NCBI RefSeq assembly: GCF_000414115.1
Contig: NZ_AOPZ01000067.1
Location: 1 to 64,000 of the forward strand
Length of the DNA stretch: 64,000 nt
From: Streptomyces aurantiacus JA 4570
GTDB lineage: Bacteria; Actinomycetota; Actinomycetes; Streptomycetales; Streptomycetaceae
Direction: 5' to 3'
Part shown: one piece after another, positions 52,761 to 61,932 of the stretch
How the letters are laid out: the number at the start of each line of letters is the position of its first letter
Position numbering within the stretch: the first letter of the stretch is position 1
Program-made: the position numbers and the translations under genes
Notes under the pieces: model-generated
Database searches by the model: none
Told to the model about the DNA's origin: nothing
What the model saw: only the letters and a program-made list of their open reading frames with translations

Positions 52761-54011
52761 ATGTCAGGTAGAGCCGCCGCGGCCGGCACGCTCGCCGCCG
52801 GCTGCGGCACCGCCGAGGGCCAACCGCCGGGCAAGGTCGCCGTGTTCGGGGACAGCGCGGCCTGGTCGGCGCCGATGGCCGCGGCCGGGGCGGCCATGAA
52901 GTCGGTCGCGGGACTCCGTCTCGTCCCGGAGGTCAACCCGTCGCTGGAGTCGTTCGAGCAGGTCGTGAAGTCCTCGCTGCGGACGAACAAGGCCCCGGAC
53001 ATGCTGAAGTACTGGTCCGGCTACCGGCTGCGGGACCTGGCCCGCACCGGCGGCGTCGCCGACCTGAGCCGCCAGTGGGACGCGGCCGTCGCCAGGGGCT
53101 GGGCCGACCGGTCGCTGCGTGAGGCGTTCACGTACCGGGGCCGTGTCTACGGACTGCCGATGAACCTCGCGTACTGGGTGTTCTTCTACAACCCCGAGGT
53201 TTTCGCCGAGCACGGCGTCCAACCCCCGCGGACCTGGGGCGACTTCCTCGCCGTGGCGGACCGGCTGCAGCGGAACAAGGTCACCCCGCTGCACGGCACC
53301 GCCGACGGCCGCTGGCCCTCGTTCATCTGGTTCCAGGAGATCCTCAGCCGCCAGGACCCCCGGTTCTACGACGACTTGATGAACGGCCGCGAGAAGTACA
53401 CGGACCCGCGCGCCGAACGCGCCCTGCGCACCCTTGCCTCGTTCTTCGACAAAGACTGGTTCACGCCGATGGACATGAACCACACCGACGCCGCCGCGGC
53501 CGTCGTGCACGGCAAGGTCGGCATGCTGCCCTGCGGCACCTGGCTCGGCTCCACCCTCATGGAAGCGGGCGGCAAGCCGGGCAAGAACGTCGGCGCCTTC
53601 GTGCTGCCCATGGCCGAGCCGAACGCCCGGCCGTCCGTCATCTTCGAGTCCAGCGCCCTGGTGGCCACCGTGAAGGGCCCCGACCACGCGGAGGCGTTGC
53701 GGGCGACGAGGAACTGGCTGCACCCGGCCGTGATGAGGGCCTTCTCGCAGGCGCTCCAGGACGGCTGCCCCAACCCGGAGGTCCCCGCCGCCAATCCCGT
53801 CGTCGCCGCGCTGGCCGAGAAGGTGCGCGGCGACCGTCTCTGGCTGCTCAACCGGTTCTGGGAGCAGGGCCCGCCCGAGCTCGTCGAGGCCACCGTCGAC
53901 GACCTCGCCGGGTTCCTGCTGAACCCGTCCTCGTACCGCGAGGTCCTGCGCACCATGCAGGACCGGGCCGACGAGGCATGGAAGGTGTGGCGGGAGGCGG
54001 AGCGGACATGA
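52761..54011 (+). CDS. Sugar ABC importer, solute-binding lipoprotein
   Basis: The 416-residue product starts at ATG 52761. A lipobox-like LAAGC at residues 11-15 indicates a lipoprotein, but the signal peptide is only 14 residues and has no clear hydrophobic core, which is unusual. The rest is a cluster B-type binding protein (SSLRTNKAPDMLKYWSGYRL, YGLPMNLAYWVFFYNPEVFA, GKVGMLPCGTWLGSTLMEAG). It delivers a sugar, here probably a mannoside, to the permeases that follow. A LacI-type operator lies in front. The next gene overlaps by ATGA. Confidence 0.85.
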   Translation: MSGRAAAAGTLAAGCGTAEGQPPGKVAVFGDSAAWSAPMAAAGAAMKSVAGLRLVPEVNPSLESFEQVVKSSLRTNKAPDMLKYWSGYRLRDLARTGGVADLSRQWDAAVARGWADRSLREAFTYRGRVYGLPMNLAYWVFFYNPEVFAEHGVQPPRTWGDFLAVADRLQRNKVTPLHGTADGRWPSFIWFQEILSRQDPRFYDDLMNGREKYTDPRAERALRTLASFFDKDWFTPMDMNHTDAAAAVVHGKVGMLPCGTWLGSTLMEAGGKPGKNVGAFVLPMAEPNARPSVIFESSALVATVKGPDHAEALRATRNWLHPAVMRAFSQALQDGCPNPEVPAANPVVAALAEKVRGDRLWLLNRFWEQGPPELVEATVDDLAGFLLNPSSYREVLRTMQDRADEAWKVWREAERT

Positions 54012-54979
54012 CGGAGATCGCCGCCCCCGCCCCCGCGGAAGCGAAGGCGCACCGCGTCCGCCGCCGGGTCCCCACCCGCACGCCCCACCAGGCCGTCCGC
54101 CCGGGCGCCCGGCTCGGCGGGCCGGCGGCCGCACTGCCCTGGGTGCTGCCCGCCTTCGCCTTCGTCGGCGTCCTCCTCGTCTACCCGTTCTTCCGCAGCG
54201 TGTACGGCAGCTTCTTCGAGGACAACGGCTTCACCAGCAGCTTCACCGGGATCGACAACTACACGCGGCTCGCCGACGACCCCATCTTCGGCCGCTCGCT
54301 GCTCAACACCCTGATGTGGGTGGCCGGGACGCTGCTGCTGCCGGTCCTGCTCGGGCTGCTGATCGCGGTCGCCACGCACCGCCCGCGGTTCGGCGGGCTC
54401 GCCCGGATGCTGATCGTGCTGCCCTTCGCGCTCTCCCCGGCCGCCACCGCCGTGCTGTGGAACTTCATGCTGACCTCCGACGGCGCCGTCAATCAGGTGC
54501 TGCGCGGAATCGGCCTGGACTCGTGGGCGCATACCTGGCTCCTGGAGTGGCCGCAGAACACCCTGTCGCTGATCGTCGCCGGCACCTGGCAGGCGACCGG
54601 CCTGAACGTGGTGCTCTTCGCGATCGGCCTGCGGGCCATCCCCCGCGACACCGTCGAGGCGGCGGAGCTGGACGGCGCGACCGGCTGGCGGATGTTCCGC
54701 CACATCACGCTGCCGCAGCTGCGTGCCGTGACCGTCGTGGTGGTCGGCATGGCCGTCGTCAACAGCCTGAAGGCGTTCGACATGATCTGGATCCTCACCC
54801 AGGGCGGCCCGTCCCGCTCCTCCGAGACCCTGGCGCTGACCATGTACCGCGAGACGTTCCGGCTGTTCCACGTCGGCTACGGCTCGGCGATCGCGCTCGT
54901 CCTCTCGGTGATCGTCGTCGCCTCCTCCTGGCTGTACCTGCGCCGCCAGATGCCCGACACGGGCTGGGCGAAGAGCTGA
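54008..54979 (+). CDS. Sugar ABC importer, permease 1
   Basis: The 323-residue product has six membrane helices and the EAA loop EAAELDGATGWRMFRHITLP for contact with the ATPase. The N-terminal 40 residues are basic. No ATPase gene is present in the operon; in Streptomyces such importers share the MsiK ATPase. It overlaps the binding-protein gene by four bases and is followed by its partner permease. Confidence 0.92.
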   Translation: MTEIAAPAPAEAKAHRVRRRVPTRTPHQAVRPGARLGGPAAALPWVLPAFAFVGVLLVYPFFRSVYGSFFEDNGFTSSFTGIDNYTRLADDPIFGRSLLNTLMWVAGTLLLPVLLGLLIAVATHRPRFGGLARMLIVLPFALSPAATAVLWNFMLTSDGAVNQVLRGIGLDSWAHTWLLEWPQNTLSLIVAGTWQATGLNVVLFAIGLRAIPRDTVEAAELDGATGWRMFRHITLPQLRAVTVVVVGMAVVNSLKAFDMIWILTQGGPSRSSETLALTMYRETFRLFHVGYGSAIALVLSVIVVASSWLYLRRQMPDTGWAKS

Positions 54980-54989
54980 GGAGGCCACC

Positions 54990-55859
54990 ATGAGCCGCGT
55001 CACGCAGCCCACCGAGAATCACGTGATGGACCGCGCCGTGCACCGCTCGGCACGCGCGGCGCGCCCCCTCTTCGTCGCCGGATGCGTCGTGCTCTGGCTC
55101 GTACCGCTGTACCTGCTCGTCGTCAACGCGCTGACCCCGGCGACCGAGTACGCGGGCAAGCCGGACTGGACCGTCCAGGGCTTCGCCCTCGCCGACAACA
55201 TCGAGACGGCCTGGGAGAAGGCCGGGATCGGCGACAGCTTCGAGGCGTCGCTGCTGTACGCCGTTGTGTGCGGCCTCGTCGCCGTGCTCGTCGCGGCCAT
55301 GGCGGCGTTCGCCGTCGTCGTCCTGCCGATTCCCCGGCCGGCGTTCTGGTTCTGGCTGATCTACTCCGGGACGCTGTTCCCGCTCCAGATCTTCCTCGCG
55401 CCGCTCTTCGGCCTGTACGCGGACGCCAACCTGTACGACACCCGGCTCGGCCTGATGCTGGTGTACGTCGCCTGGGCGGTGCCGTTCGCGTTCTTCCTGA
55501 TCCGCAATCAGATGACCACGGTGCCGCCGGAGCTCACCGAGGCCGCCCTCATCGACGGCGCGTCCTTCACCCGGATCTTCTGGCGCATCCACCTGCCGCT
55601 GATGCGGGCGGGCCTGGGCGCCGCCTTCATCTTCCAGTTCACGGCCGTCTGGAACGACCTGCTGCTCGGCATCACGCTCAGCCGCAGCGGCGACGTCCAG
55701 CCGGTGATGGCCGCCCTGACCACCCTCAAGGCGTCGTACGCGTCGAGCGGCCCCCCGGTGATCCTGGCCGGAGCCCTCGTCGTGTCCGTACCCACGCTCC
55801 TGCTCTTCCTGGTGTTCCGCGGCCTGTTCCTGCGCGGCATCACCGCCTCCACCCGCTGA
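54990..55859 (+). CDS. Sugar ABC importer, permease 2
   Basis: The 289-residue product starts at ATG 54990 behind GAGGAGG. It has six membrane helices and the EAA-type loop LTEAALIDGASFTRIFWRIH. It forms the heterodimeric channel with permease 1. Spacing to both neighbours is short (10 and 25 bases), so it belongs to the same transcript. Confidence 0.92.
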   Translation: MSRVTQPTENHVMDRAVHRSARAARPLFVAGCVVLWLVPLYLLVVNALTPATEYAGKPDWTVQGFALADNIETAWEKAGIGDSFEASLLYAVVCGLVAVLVAAMAAFAVVVLPIPRPAFWFWLIYSGTLFPLQIFLAPLFGLYADANLYDTRLGLMLVYVAWAVPFAFFLIRNQMTTVPPELTEAALIDGASFTRIFWRIHLPLMRAGLGAAFIFQFTAVWNDLLLGITLSRSGDVQPVMAALTTLKASYASSGPPVILAGALVVSVPTLLLFLVFRGLFLRGITASTR

Positions 55860-55884
55860 CCCACGACCACCGGGAGAGATCCGC

Positions 55885-58800
55885 ATGACGACACGTGCCC
55901 TGGTCCGCACCACCGACTGGGACAACGACCGGATCCGCGCGAGCCTGCGCGCCTCGGTGGCCGGCGCCGAGGGCACGCTCGACGGCCGCGTGCTCCGGCT
56001 CTCCGAGGAGCCTCTGATGCGGTACGCCGCCGACGGCGCCCTGCTGCAGTCGCTGCGCGTCGAGCCCGTCAACGGGGCAGCCGTTCCGGGGGAGTTGGAG
56101 GTGCGGACGGAGTCCGGGGCGGCGCTGCGCACCGAGCGCGTCGCGGGCCCCGGCCACTCCGTGCGGCTGCTGCTGCCCGCCGTCGAGACGCCCACCCGCG
56201 TCACCGTGCGCCTGCCGGGCGGCGGCGAGGGCATCACCGTACCCCTCACACCGCAGCGGCAGTGGACCATCCACCTGGTGCACCACTCGCACCTCGACAT
56301 CGGATACACCGACCCGCAGGGGCAGGTCCTCAACGAGCACCTGTCCTTCCTCGACTCCTGCCTGGAGCTGACCCGGGCGACGGACGACTGGCCGGAAGAG
56401 TCCCGGTTCCGCTGGTGCGTCGAGTCGCTGTGGTCCTTCCGGCAGTGGGCGGACTCTCGTCCCGTGGAGCAGGTCGCGGAGCTGATACGCCGGGTGGGGG
56501 AGGGGCGTATCGAGCTCACGGCGCTGCCGTTCAACCTGCACACCGAGACCTGCTCCACGGACGAGTTGCACGAACTGCTGCGCCCGGCCCGCGACATGCG
56601 CGACCGCTACGGGGTGCGCTTCACCTCCGCGATGCAGACCGATGTGCCGGGCGCGGTCGTGGGCCTGGTGGACGCGCTGGCCGGAGCGGGCGTCGAGTAC
56701 CTCTCCGTCGCGCACAACTGGGCGGGCCGCTCGGTGCCGCACCTGGTCGGCGGCGAGAAACTGCCGCGGCTGTTCCGCTGGCGGGCGCCCAGCGGCAACA
56801 GCGTCCTGGTGTGGATGACCGACACCCCGCACGGCCTCGCGTACATGGAGGGCCCGCTGCTCGGCTTCGACACCGCGTACGCCGACGTCGACGACCTGCT
56901 GCCCGCCTATCTGACGTCCCTGGCGAGCCACCCCTACCCCTACCCGGGCGGCATCTTCGGCTGGGCCATGGACAAGGAGGACATCAAACGCGAGCCCTAC
57001 CCCTGGGACGTCCTGCACCTGCGCGTCCAGGGCAAGTTCGGCGACAACGCGCCGCCGCGCCGCGTCATCGCCGACACCGTGCGCCGCTGGAACGAGACCT
57101 GGGCGTTCCCCCGTCTCCGGCTCTCCCGCAACGAGGACTTCTTCCGCGACGCCGAGGCCAGGCTCGGCGGCGAGATCGCGACCTTCGAGGGCGACTGGAC
57201 CGACTGGTGGGTCGACGGCGTGGGCGCGGGCGCGAGGCCGCTGTCCCTGGCCCGCACCGCCCAGTCCGTGGTCGCCGACGCCCAGACCATCGGCACGTTC
57301 GCCGCCCTCCTCGACGCCACGGGGGCCGAGGACGACACGCGTGACGCCGCCGGGGTCTACGAAGCGGTGTCGCTCTTCGACGAGCACACCTGGGGCGCCG
57401 GCGACCCGTGGACCCACGGCGACGAGGGCGGCCACTCCGGGGAGCACCAGTGGCACTGGAAGTACGGGCAGGCGCTGCGCGCCCACGACGACGGCAACGC
57501 CCTCCTGCACCGGGCGAGCGCCCGCCTCGGCCAGCGGCTCGCCGCCACGCCGGGCGCCCTGGCGACGTACCACGTGGTCAACACCTGCTCCTGGCCGCGC
57601 ACCGACGTCGTACGGATCTTCCTGCCGGAGAGCAGCGTGCCCCTGGAACAGCCGGTGGCCGTGCGCGACGCCCGCACGGGAGCCCGGCTCACCCACGAGG
57701 AACGGCCGCAGAGCAACGACGACCACCGGGACGCCGGGCGGTTCCTCGTGCTGCGCGTGGACGACGTGCCGGCCGCCGGCTGGGTACGTCTCGACGTCAC
57801 CGCCGACGACAAGGCCGCCCCCGACGCGGGCGGGACCACCGTGGTCAAGGCCGCCACCGGCTGGAACCCCACCGGCGGCACCGAACGCGAGGACCCCGCC
57901 GAGACCGCCGCGCGGGCCCTCGCCCACCCCGAGCCGACCCTCCTGGAGAACGAACACCTCACGGTCCGCGTCGACCTGGCGCACGCCTGCGTCGCCTCGG
58001 TCATCGACAAGTCGACCGGCCGTGAACTCGTCCGCACGGACCTGGTCGTCGGCTTCAACGGCTACTTCCACGACAGCTACACCACCTCCGGAGCCTTCAA
58101 CCACAACTCCAGCCGCACCACCGCCTCCGACCGCCTCGAACACCTCGGGAAGCGGTCCGTCGCCCCGCCCGCCGCGCTGATCGCCCGCACCTCCACGGCG
58201 ACCGCCGAGTCGCTCACGTACGAGACGCGCCCCGCCGGCGCCAACCGGCTGCGCGTCACCCTGACCCTGCCGCGCGGCGTGCCGCGCCTCGACATCGAGA
58301 ACCGCCTGGACAAGGACCGCACCCTGGGCAAGGAGAGCGCCTACTTCGCGTTCCCCTTCGCCTTCGACGACCCGGCCGTCCGCATGGAGGCATCCGGCGG
58401 CGTCACCGGCACCGGCCTGCCCGTGGTGCCGGGATCCGCGCGCCACATGCGGGCCGTGCGCCGCTGGGTGACCCTCGCGGACGAGGGGTGTGCGGTCGCC
58501 TGGTCCACGCAGGACGCGCCGCTCGTGCAGTTCGGCAACGTCGCGCTGCCCTACGCGCCGTTCCCGAAGACGATGGGCCACGACGAGCCCGCCACCGTCT
58601 ACTCCTGGATCCACAACAACCTGTGGGACACCAACTTCCCCAGCGAGCAGGGCTTCGAGTTCACCTTCCGCTACAGCCTCGCGTGCGCGCCGACGCCGTC
58701 CGGGCTCGGGACCCGGACGGCGGCGGCGTGGAGCAGGCCACTGCGGGCGGTCCGGGCCCGGGGGGCAGGGGGAGACGCCCCGGCCGGCCACTCCTTCGTC

Positions 58801-59049
58801 CGCCTGGCCGACCCCCGGATCCGCCTGGTCGGCGCCACGACGCCCCGCGCGGGCGAGACCCTGCTGCGGCTGCAGTCCTTCGCCGAGGAGCGGGTGGAGT
58901 GCGCCGTCCGGATCGGCTTCCCGGCGCGCGCCGCGTACCGGGCGGGCTATCTGGGCGGCCGTGGGGACCAACTGTCGCTGGCGGAAGGGGAGGTGATGGT
59001 CGACGTGCCCGCCCTCGGTACGGCGGCGGTGCTGTTCGTACGCCCCTGA
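55885..59049 (+). CDS. GH38 alpha-mannosidase
   Basis: The 1054-residue product has the GH38 metal motif with HHSHLDIGYTDP (His136 and Asp138), the likely nucleophile Asp in SAMQTDVPGAVVG, and a middle domain (YGQALRAHDDGNALLHRASA) followed by the C-terminal beta-sandwich (FEFTFRYSLACAPTPSG). There is no signal peptide, so it cleaves imported oligosaccharides in the cytoplasm. It lies directly behind the permeases, which suggests that the importer brings in alpha-mannosides. Confidence 0.9.
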   Translation: MTTRALVRTTDWDNDRIRASLRASVAGAEGTLDGRVLRLSEEPLMRYAADGALLQSLRVEPVNGAAVPGELEVRTESGAALRTERVAGPGHSVRLLLPAVETPTRVTVRLPGGGEGITVPLTPQRQWTIHLVHHSHLDIGYTDPQGQVLNEHLSFLDSCLELTRATDDWPEESRFRWCVESLWSFRQWADSRPVEQVAELIRRVGEGRIELTALPFNLHTETCSTDELHELLRPARDMRDRYGVRFTSAMQTDVPGAVVGLVDALAGAGVEYLSVAHNWAGRSVPHLVGGEKLPRLFRWRAPSGNSVLVWMTDTPHGLAYMEGPLLGFDTAYADVDDLLPAYLTSLASHPYPYPGGIFGWAMDKEDIKREPYPWDVLHLRVQGKFGDNAPPRRVIADTVRRWNETWAFPRLRLSRNEDFFRDAEARLGGEIATFEGDWTDWWVDGVGAGARPLSLARTAQSVVADAQTIGTFAALLDATGAEDDTRDAAGVYEAVSLFDEHTWGAGDPWTHGDEGGHSGEHQWHWKYGQALRAHDDGNALLHRASARLGQRLAATPGALATYHVVNTCSWPRTDVVRIFLPESSVPLEQPVAVRDARTGARLTHEERPQSNDDHRDAGRFLVLRVDDVPAAGWVRLDVTADDKAAPDAGGTTVVKAATGWNPTGGTEREDPAETAARALAHPEPTLLENEHLTVRVDLAHACVASVIDKSTGRELVRTDLVVGFNGYFHDSYTTSGAFNHNSSRTTASDRLEHLGKRSVAPPAALIARTSTATAESLTYETRPAGANRLRVTLTLPRGVPRLDIENRLDKDRTLGKESAYFAFPFAFDDPAVRMEASGGVTGTGLPVVPGSARHMRAVRRWVTLADEGCAVAWSTQDAPLVQFGNVALPYAPFPKTMGHDEPATVYSWIHNNLWDTNFPSEQGFEFTFRYSLACAPTPSGLGTRTAAAWSRPLRAVRARGAGGDAPAGHSFVRLADPRIRLVGATTPRAGETLLRLQSFAEERVECAVRIGFPARAAYRAGYLGGRGDQLSLAEGEVMVDVPALGTAAVLFVRP

Positions 59050-59075
59050 GGGGCTGTCAGCGGTAAGGAGAATGT

Positions 59076-60818
59076 GTGTACCGGCTCGACCCGCGTTACG
59101 GCCCGGCGCCGGGGGCCGTGATGGCCTCCGGCTGGCCCGCCGTGGCCGCGCACCTGCCCGACGGTCCGGCGACGCTGGCCGTGGAGGGGCCGCCGTCGGT
59201 GGACTTCCCCCACCTGGCCGCCCGCCTGACCGAGCACCTCGCCGTGCCCGTACGGACTCTGGACGTCCAGGCGCACTACGCCTCCCCCCACGACGTGCGC
59301 CACCGCACCGACGACGGCATCGGTGACCCCTACTACTGCAAGCTCGCCACCAACCCCCTGAGCGACCTCTTCGACCAACTCCCGTGCGGGGAAGGGCCCC
59401 AGGACGGCCTGCTGCTCGTGCACGGCCCCGGCGCCTCGCTCGTACCGCACGACGTCCTGTGGTACGCCGACGTACCCAAGCGGCACGCGGAGGCGGCTGT
59501 CGCCGCGGGCACGGGACGCAACCTCGGGCTGCCCGACGCGGCCCCCGACCTGCGGCGGCTGTTCTATGTCGACTGGCCGATGCTCGACCGCCACCGCGAC
59601 GCCCTCGCCGCACGCGTCGACGCCTGGCTCGACACGCAGGAGCCGGACCGTCCCGTGTACGTCGACGGGCCCGGCCTGCGGGCCACGCTCGCCGCCCTCG
59701 CCCGGCAGCCGGTACGCACCAGGCCGTACTTCAACTCGACGCCCTGGGGCGGACATTGGGCCCAGCGTGCGCTCGGCTTCAACCCCGGCGCCCGCAACAC
59801 GGCTCTCGGCTACGAACTCATCGCCCCCGAAGCGGGCGTCCTCATCGGGACCGGCCCCGGGCTCCAGGCCGAGATCCCCTTCCAGCTCCTGTGCGTCCTG
59901 CACCCCGAGGAGGTCCTCGGCGCGGACGCGCACGCCCGCTTCGGTACGTCCTTCCCGATCCGCTTCGACTACCTGGACACCGTCGACGGCGGTGACCTGT
60001 CGGTCCACTGCCATCCCCAAGAGCGGTACATGCGCGAGCGGTTCGGCTGGCCCTACACCCAGCACGAGACGTACTACATGACGCTCGGCAGCCCGCGCAC
60101 CCGGGTGTTCCTCGGGCTGCGCGAGGACGCCGACATCGACCTGTTCCGCAAGGAGGTCGAGGAGGCAGCCAAGGACGGCGTGCCGATGGACCCCGCGGAC
60201 CACGTCCTGACGTTCCCCGCCGAACAGGGCCGCCTCTTCATGATCCCGGCCGGCACCCCGCACGCCAGCGGCGCCGGCAACCTCGTCCTGGAGATCAGCG
60301 CGACCCCCTACCTCTACAGCCTGCGCTTCTACGACTGGCTGCGCCCCGACGCCGACGGCCGCCCCCGCCAACTGCCCTACGAACACGGCCTCGCCAACCT
60401 CGACACCCGCCGCCGCGGCGAGGCCGTCGCCCGCGAACTCGTCCAGGAGCCCCGCCTCCTGCGCTCCGGGGACGGCTGGCACGAGGAGGTCATCGGCGCC
60501 CTCGACGAGATGTTCTACGAGGTACGGCGCTACGACCTGGACGCGGGCGCCGTCGCCGACGACGACACGGCGGGCCGCTTCCACGTACTGAACGTCGTCG
60601 AGGGCGAGGGCGTGGAGATCGAGGCGGCGGCGGGCGACCGGCACGCGCTGGCGTACGCGGAGACGCTGACGGTGCCGGCGGCCGTCGGGGCCTACCGGAT
60701 CGCCGCGCGGGGCGGGGGCGCGAAGGTGGTCAAGGCGCTGGTGCGGCTGTCGGCGGACACGGGCTCTTCGGCGGCGGGCCGCTCCGCCGTGGCCCGTCCG
60801 GACGCGGGCCGCTCATGA
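59076..60818 (+). CDS. Mannose-6-phosphate isomerase-like protein with an N-terminal extension
   Basis: The 580-residue product starts at GTG 59076 behind AAGGAG. Residues 280-540 carry the type I PMI cupin pattern (SVHCHPQERYMRERFGW, QHETYYMTLGSPRTRVFLGL, GRLFMIPAGTPHASGAGNLV, metal-binding His/Glu). Residues 1-270 are an unusual extension that looks like a nucleotide-kinase-type fold (VDFPHLAARLTEHLAVPVRT, FYVDWPMLDRHRDALAARVD) but with no P-loop. The protein probably channels mannose-6-phosphate to fructose-6-phosphate. It ends inside the ROK kinase start (ATGA). Confidence 0.8.
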   Translation: MYRLDPRYGPAPGAVMASGWPAVAAHLPDGPATLAVEGPPSVDFPHLAARLTEHLAVPVRTLDVQAHYASPHDVRHRTDDGIGDPYYCKLATNPLSDLFDQLPCGEGPQDGLLLVHGPGASLVPHDVLWYADVPKRHAEAAVAAGTGRNLGLPDAAPDLRRLFYVDWPMLDRHRDALAARVDAWLDTQEPDRPVYVDGPGLRATLAALARQPVRTRPYFNSTPWGGHWAQRALGFNPGARNTALGYELIAPEAGVLIGTGPGLQAEIPFQLLCVLHPEEVLGADAHARFGTSFPIRFDYLDTVDGGDLSVHCHPQERYMRERFGWPYTQHETYYMTLGSPRTRVFLGLREDADIDLFRKEVEEAAKDGVPMDPADHVLTFPAEQGRLFMIPAGTPHASGAGNLVLEISATPYLYSLRFYDWLRPDADGRPRQLPYEHGLANLDTRRRGEAVARELVQEPRLLRSGDGWHEEVIGALDEMFYEVRRYDLDAGAVADDDTAGRFHVLNVVEGEGVEIEAAAGDRHALAYAETLTVPAAVGAYRIAARGGGAKVVKALVRLSADTGSSAAGRSAVARPDAGRS

Positions 60819-61666
60819 GGGCGGTCCTCGAGATCGGCGGCAGCCATGTGACCGCCGCGCTCGTCGACACGGGCCGGGCGCGGGTGCTGCGCCGCGCGCA
60901 CCGCACCCTGAATCCGCGCGGCACCGCCGAGCAGGTCCTCGGCACGGTGGTCCGCTGCGCCACGCAGATCGACGCCCCCGCGGGCGCGGTGTGGGGCGTC
61001 GCCGTGCCCGGCCCCTTCGACTACGACAAGGGCGTCGCGCGCTTCGAGGGCGTGGGGAAGTTCGACGACCTGTACGGCATCGACGTGGGCTCGGTCCTCC
61101 TCGACGGCGTGTGGCCGCGCCCCTCCCGGACCGTCTTCCTGAACGACGCGCACGCCTTCGCCCTCGGCGAGTGGTCGGCGGGCGCCGCCCGCGGGCACCG
61201 GCGCTGCGTCGGCATCACGCTGGGCACGGGCGTGGGCTCGGCGTTCCTCGTGGACGGGGACGTCCGCCGGGACGGGCCGGGGGTGCCGCCGCTCGGCCGC
61301 GTCGACCTGCTGAAGGCCGAGGGGCGGCCGCTGGAGGACGTGGTGTCTCGGCGGGCACTCCTCGCCCGGTACGGGGACCGGGACGCGGAGGTGGCCGACA
61401 TCGCCGCGCGGGCACGTGCGGGCGAGGCGCGCGCCGCCCACGTCCTGGACGAGGCCCTGACCGCGCTCGGCCGGGCCCTCGCCCCGCACCTGCGGGACTT
61501 CGCGGCCACGGCACTCGTGGTGGGCGGCGGCCTCGCCCGCTCCTGGGACCTGGTCGAGCCCCCGCTGCGCGGCGCGTTGGGGGATACTCCGGTCACGCTG
61601 CGCGTCGGTGCGCTGGGGGAGGGCGCGGGGCTCGTGGGGGCGGGGGTGTACACGAACTTGGGGTGA
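60815..61666 (+). CDS. ROK-family sugar kinase-like protein
   Basis: The 283-residue product has the ROK ATP-binding strands VLEIGGSHVTAALVDTG, catalytic Asp in LNDAHAFALGEW and GITLGTGVGSAFLVDGD. The zinc signature of ROK kinases (ExGH ... CxCGxxGCxE) is absent; in its place is PPLGRVDLLKAEGRPLEDVV. It therefore either binds no zinc or has changed substrate. In this operon it would phosphorylate mannose or a related sugar released by the mannosidase. Confidence 0.82.
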   Translation: MRAVLEIGGSHVTAALVDTGRARVLRRAHRTLNPRGTAEQVLGTVVRCATQIDAPAGAVWGVAVPGPFDYDKGVARFEGVGKFDDLYGIDVGSVLLDGVWPRPSRTVFLNDAHAFALGEWSAGAARGHRRCVGITLGTGVGSAFLVDGDVRRDGPGVPPLGRVDLLKAEGRPLEDVVSRRALLARYGDRDAEVADIAARARAGEARAAHVLDEALTALGRALAPHLRDFAATALVVGGGLARSWDLVEPPLRGALGDTPVTLRVGALGEGAGLVGAGVYTNLG

Positions 61667-61751
61667 GCCTTCACGGCGGGGGAGTCGCCCGCACGGTGGG
61701 GGAGCCGCCCGGCCCGCACCGGCGCGAGGTGCGGGCGTTGTGACGTGCGAG

Positions 61752-61895
61752 CCGTCGCGCCCGGTGGGGACGATCGGGGCGTGCGTGCCGCCGCGCCCCG
61801 CGGGGACGATAGGGGAGCGCAAGCCACCGCGCCCTGCGGGGACGATAGGGGAGCACAAGCCACCGCGCCCCGCGAGAACGGCAGCGGTGTACGAG
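61752..61895 (+). repeat. Four tandem 36-bp repeats
   Basis: Units of 36 bases (61752, 61788, 61824, 61860) share GCGGGGACGATAGGGGAG-like cores; the middle two are nearly identical, the outer two degenerate. They lie between the ROK kinase and LacI genes. No RBS or clear gene covers them, so they appear to be non-coding. Confidence 0.75.
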
Positions 61896-61932
61896 TCGAC
61901 GCGTCGCCCGCGAGCGAAAGGAACGCGAGCCC

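Noticed and set aside
55840..59613. A 1257-residue minus-strand ORF
   Set aside because: It is an antisense shadow of the alpha-mannosidase gene; no motif and no ribosome site.
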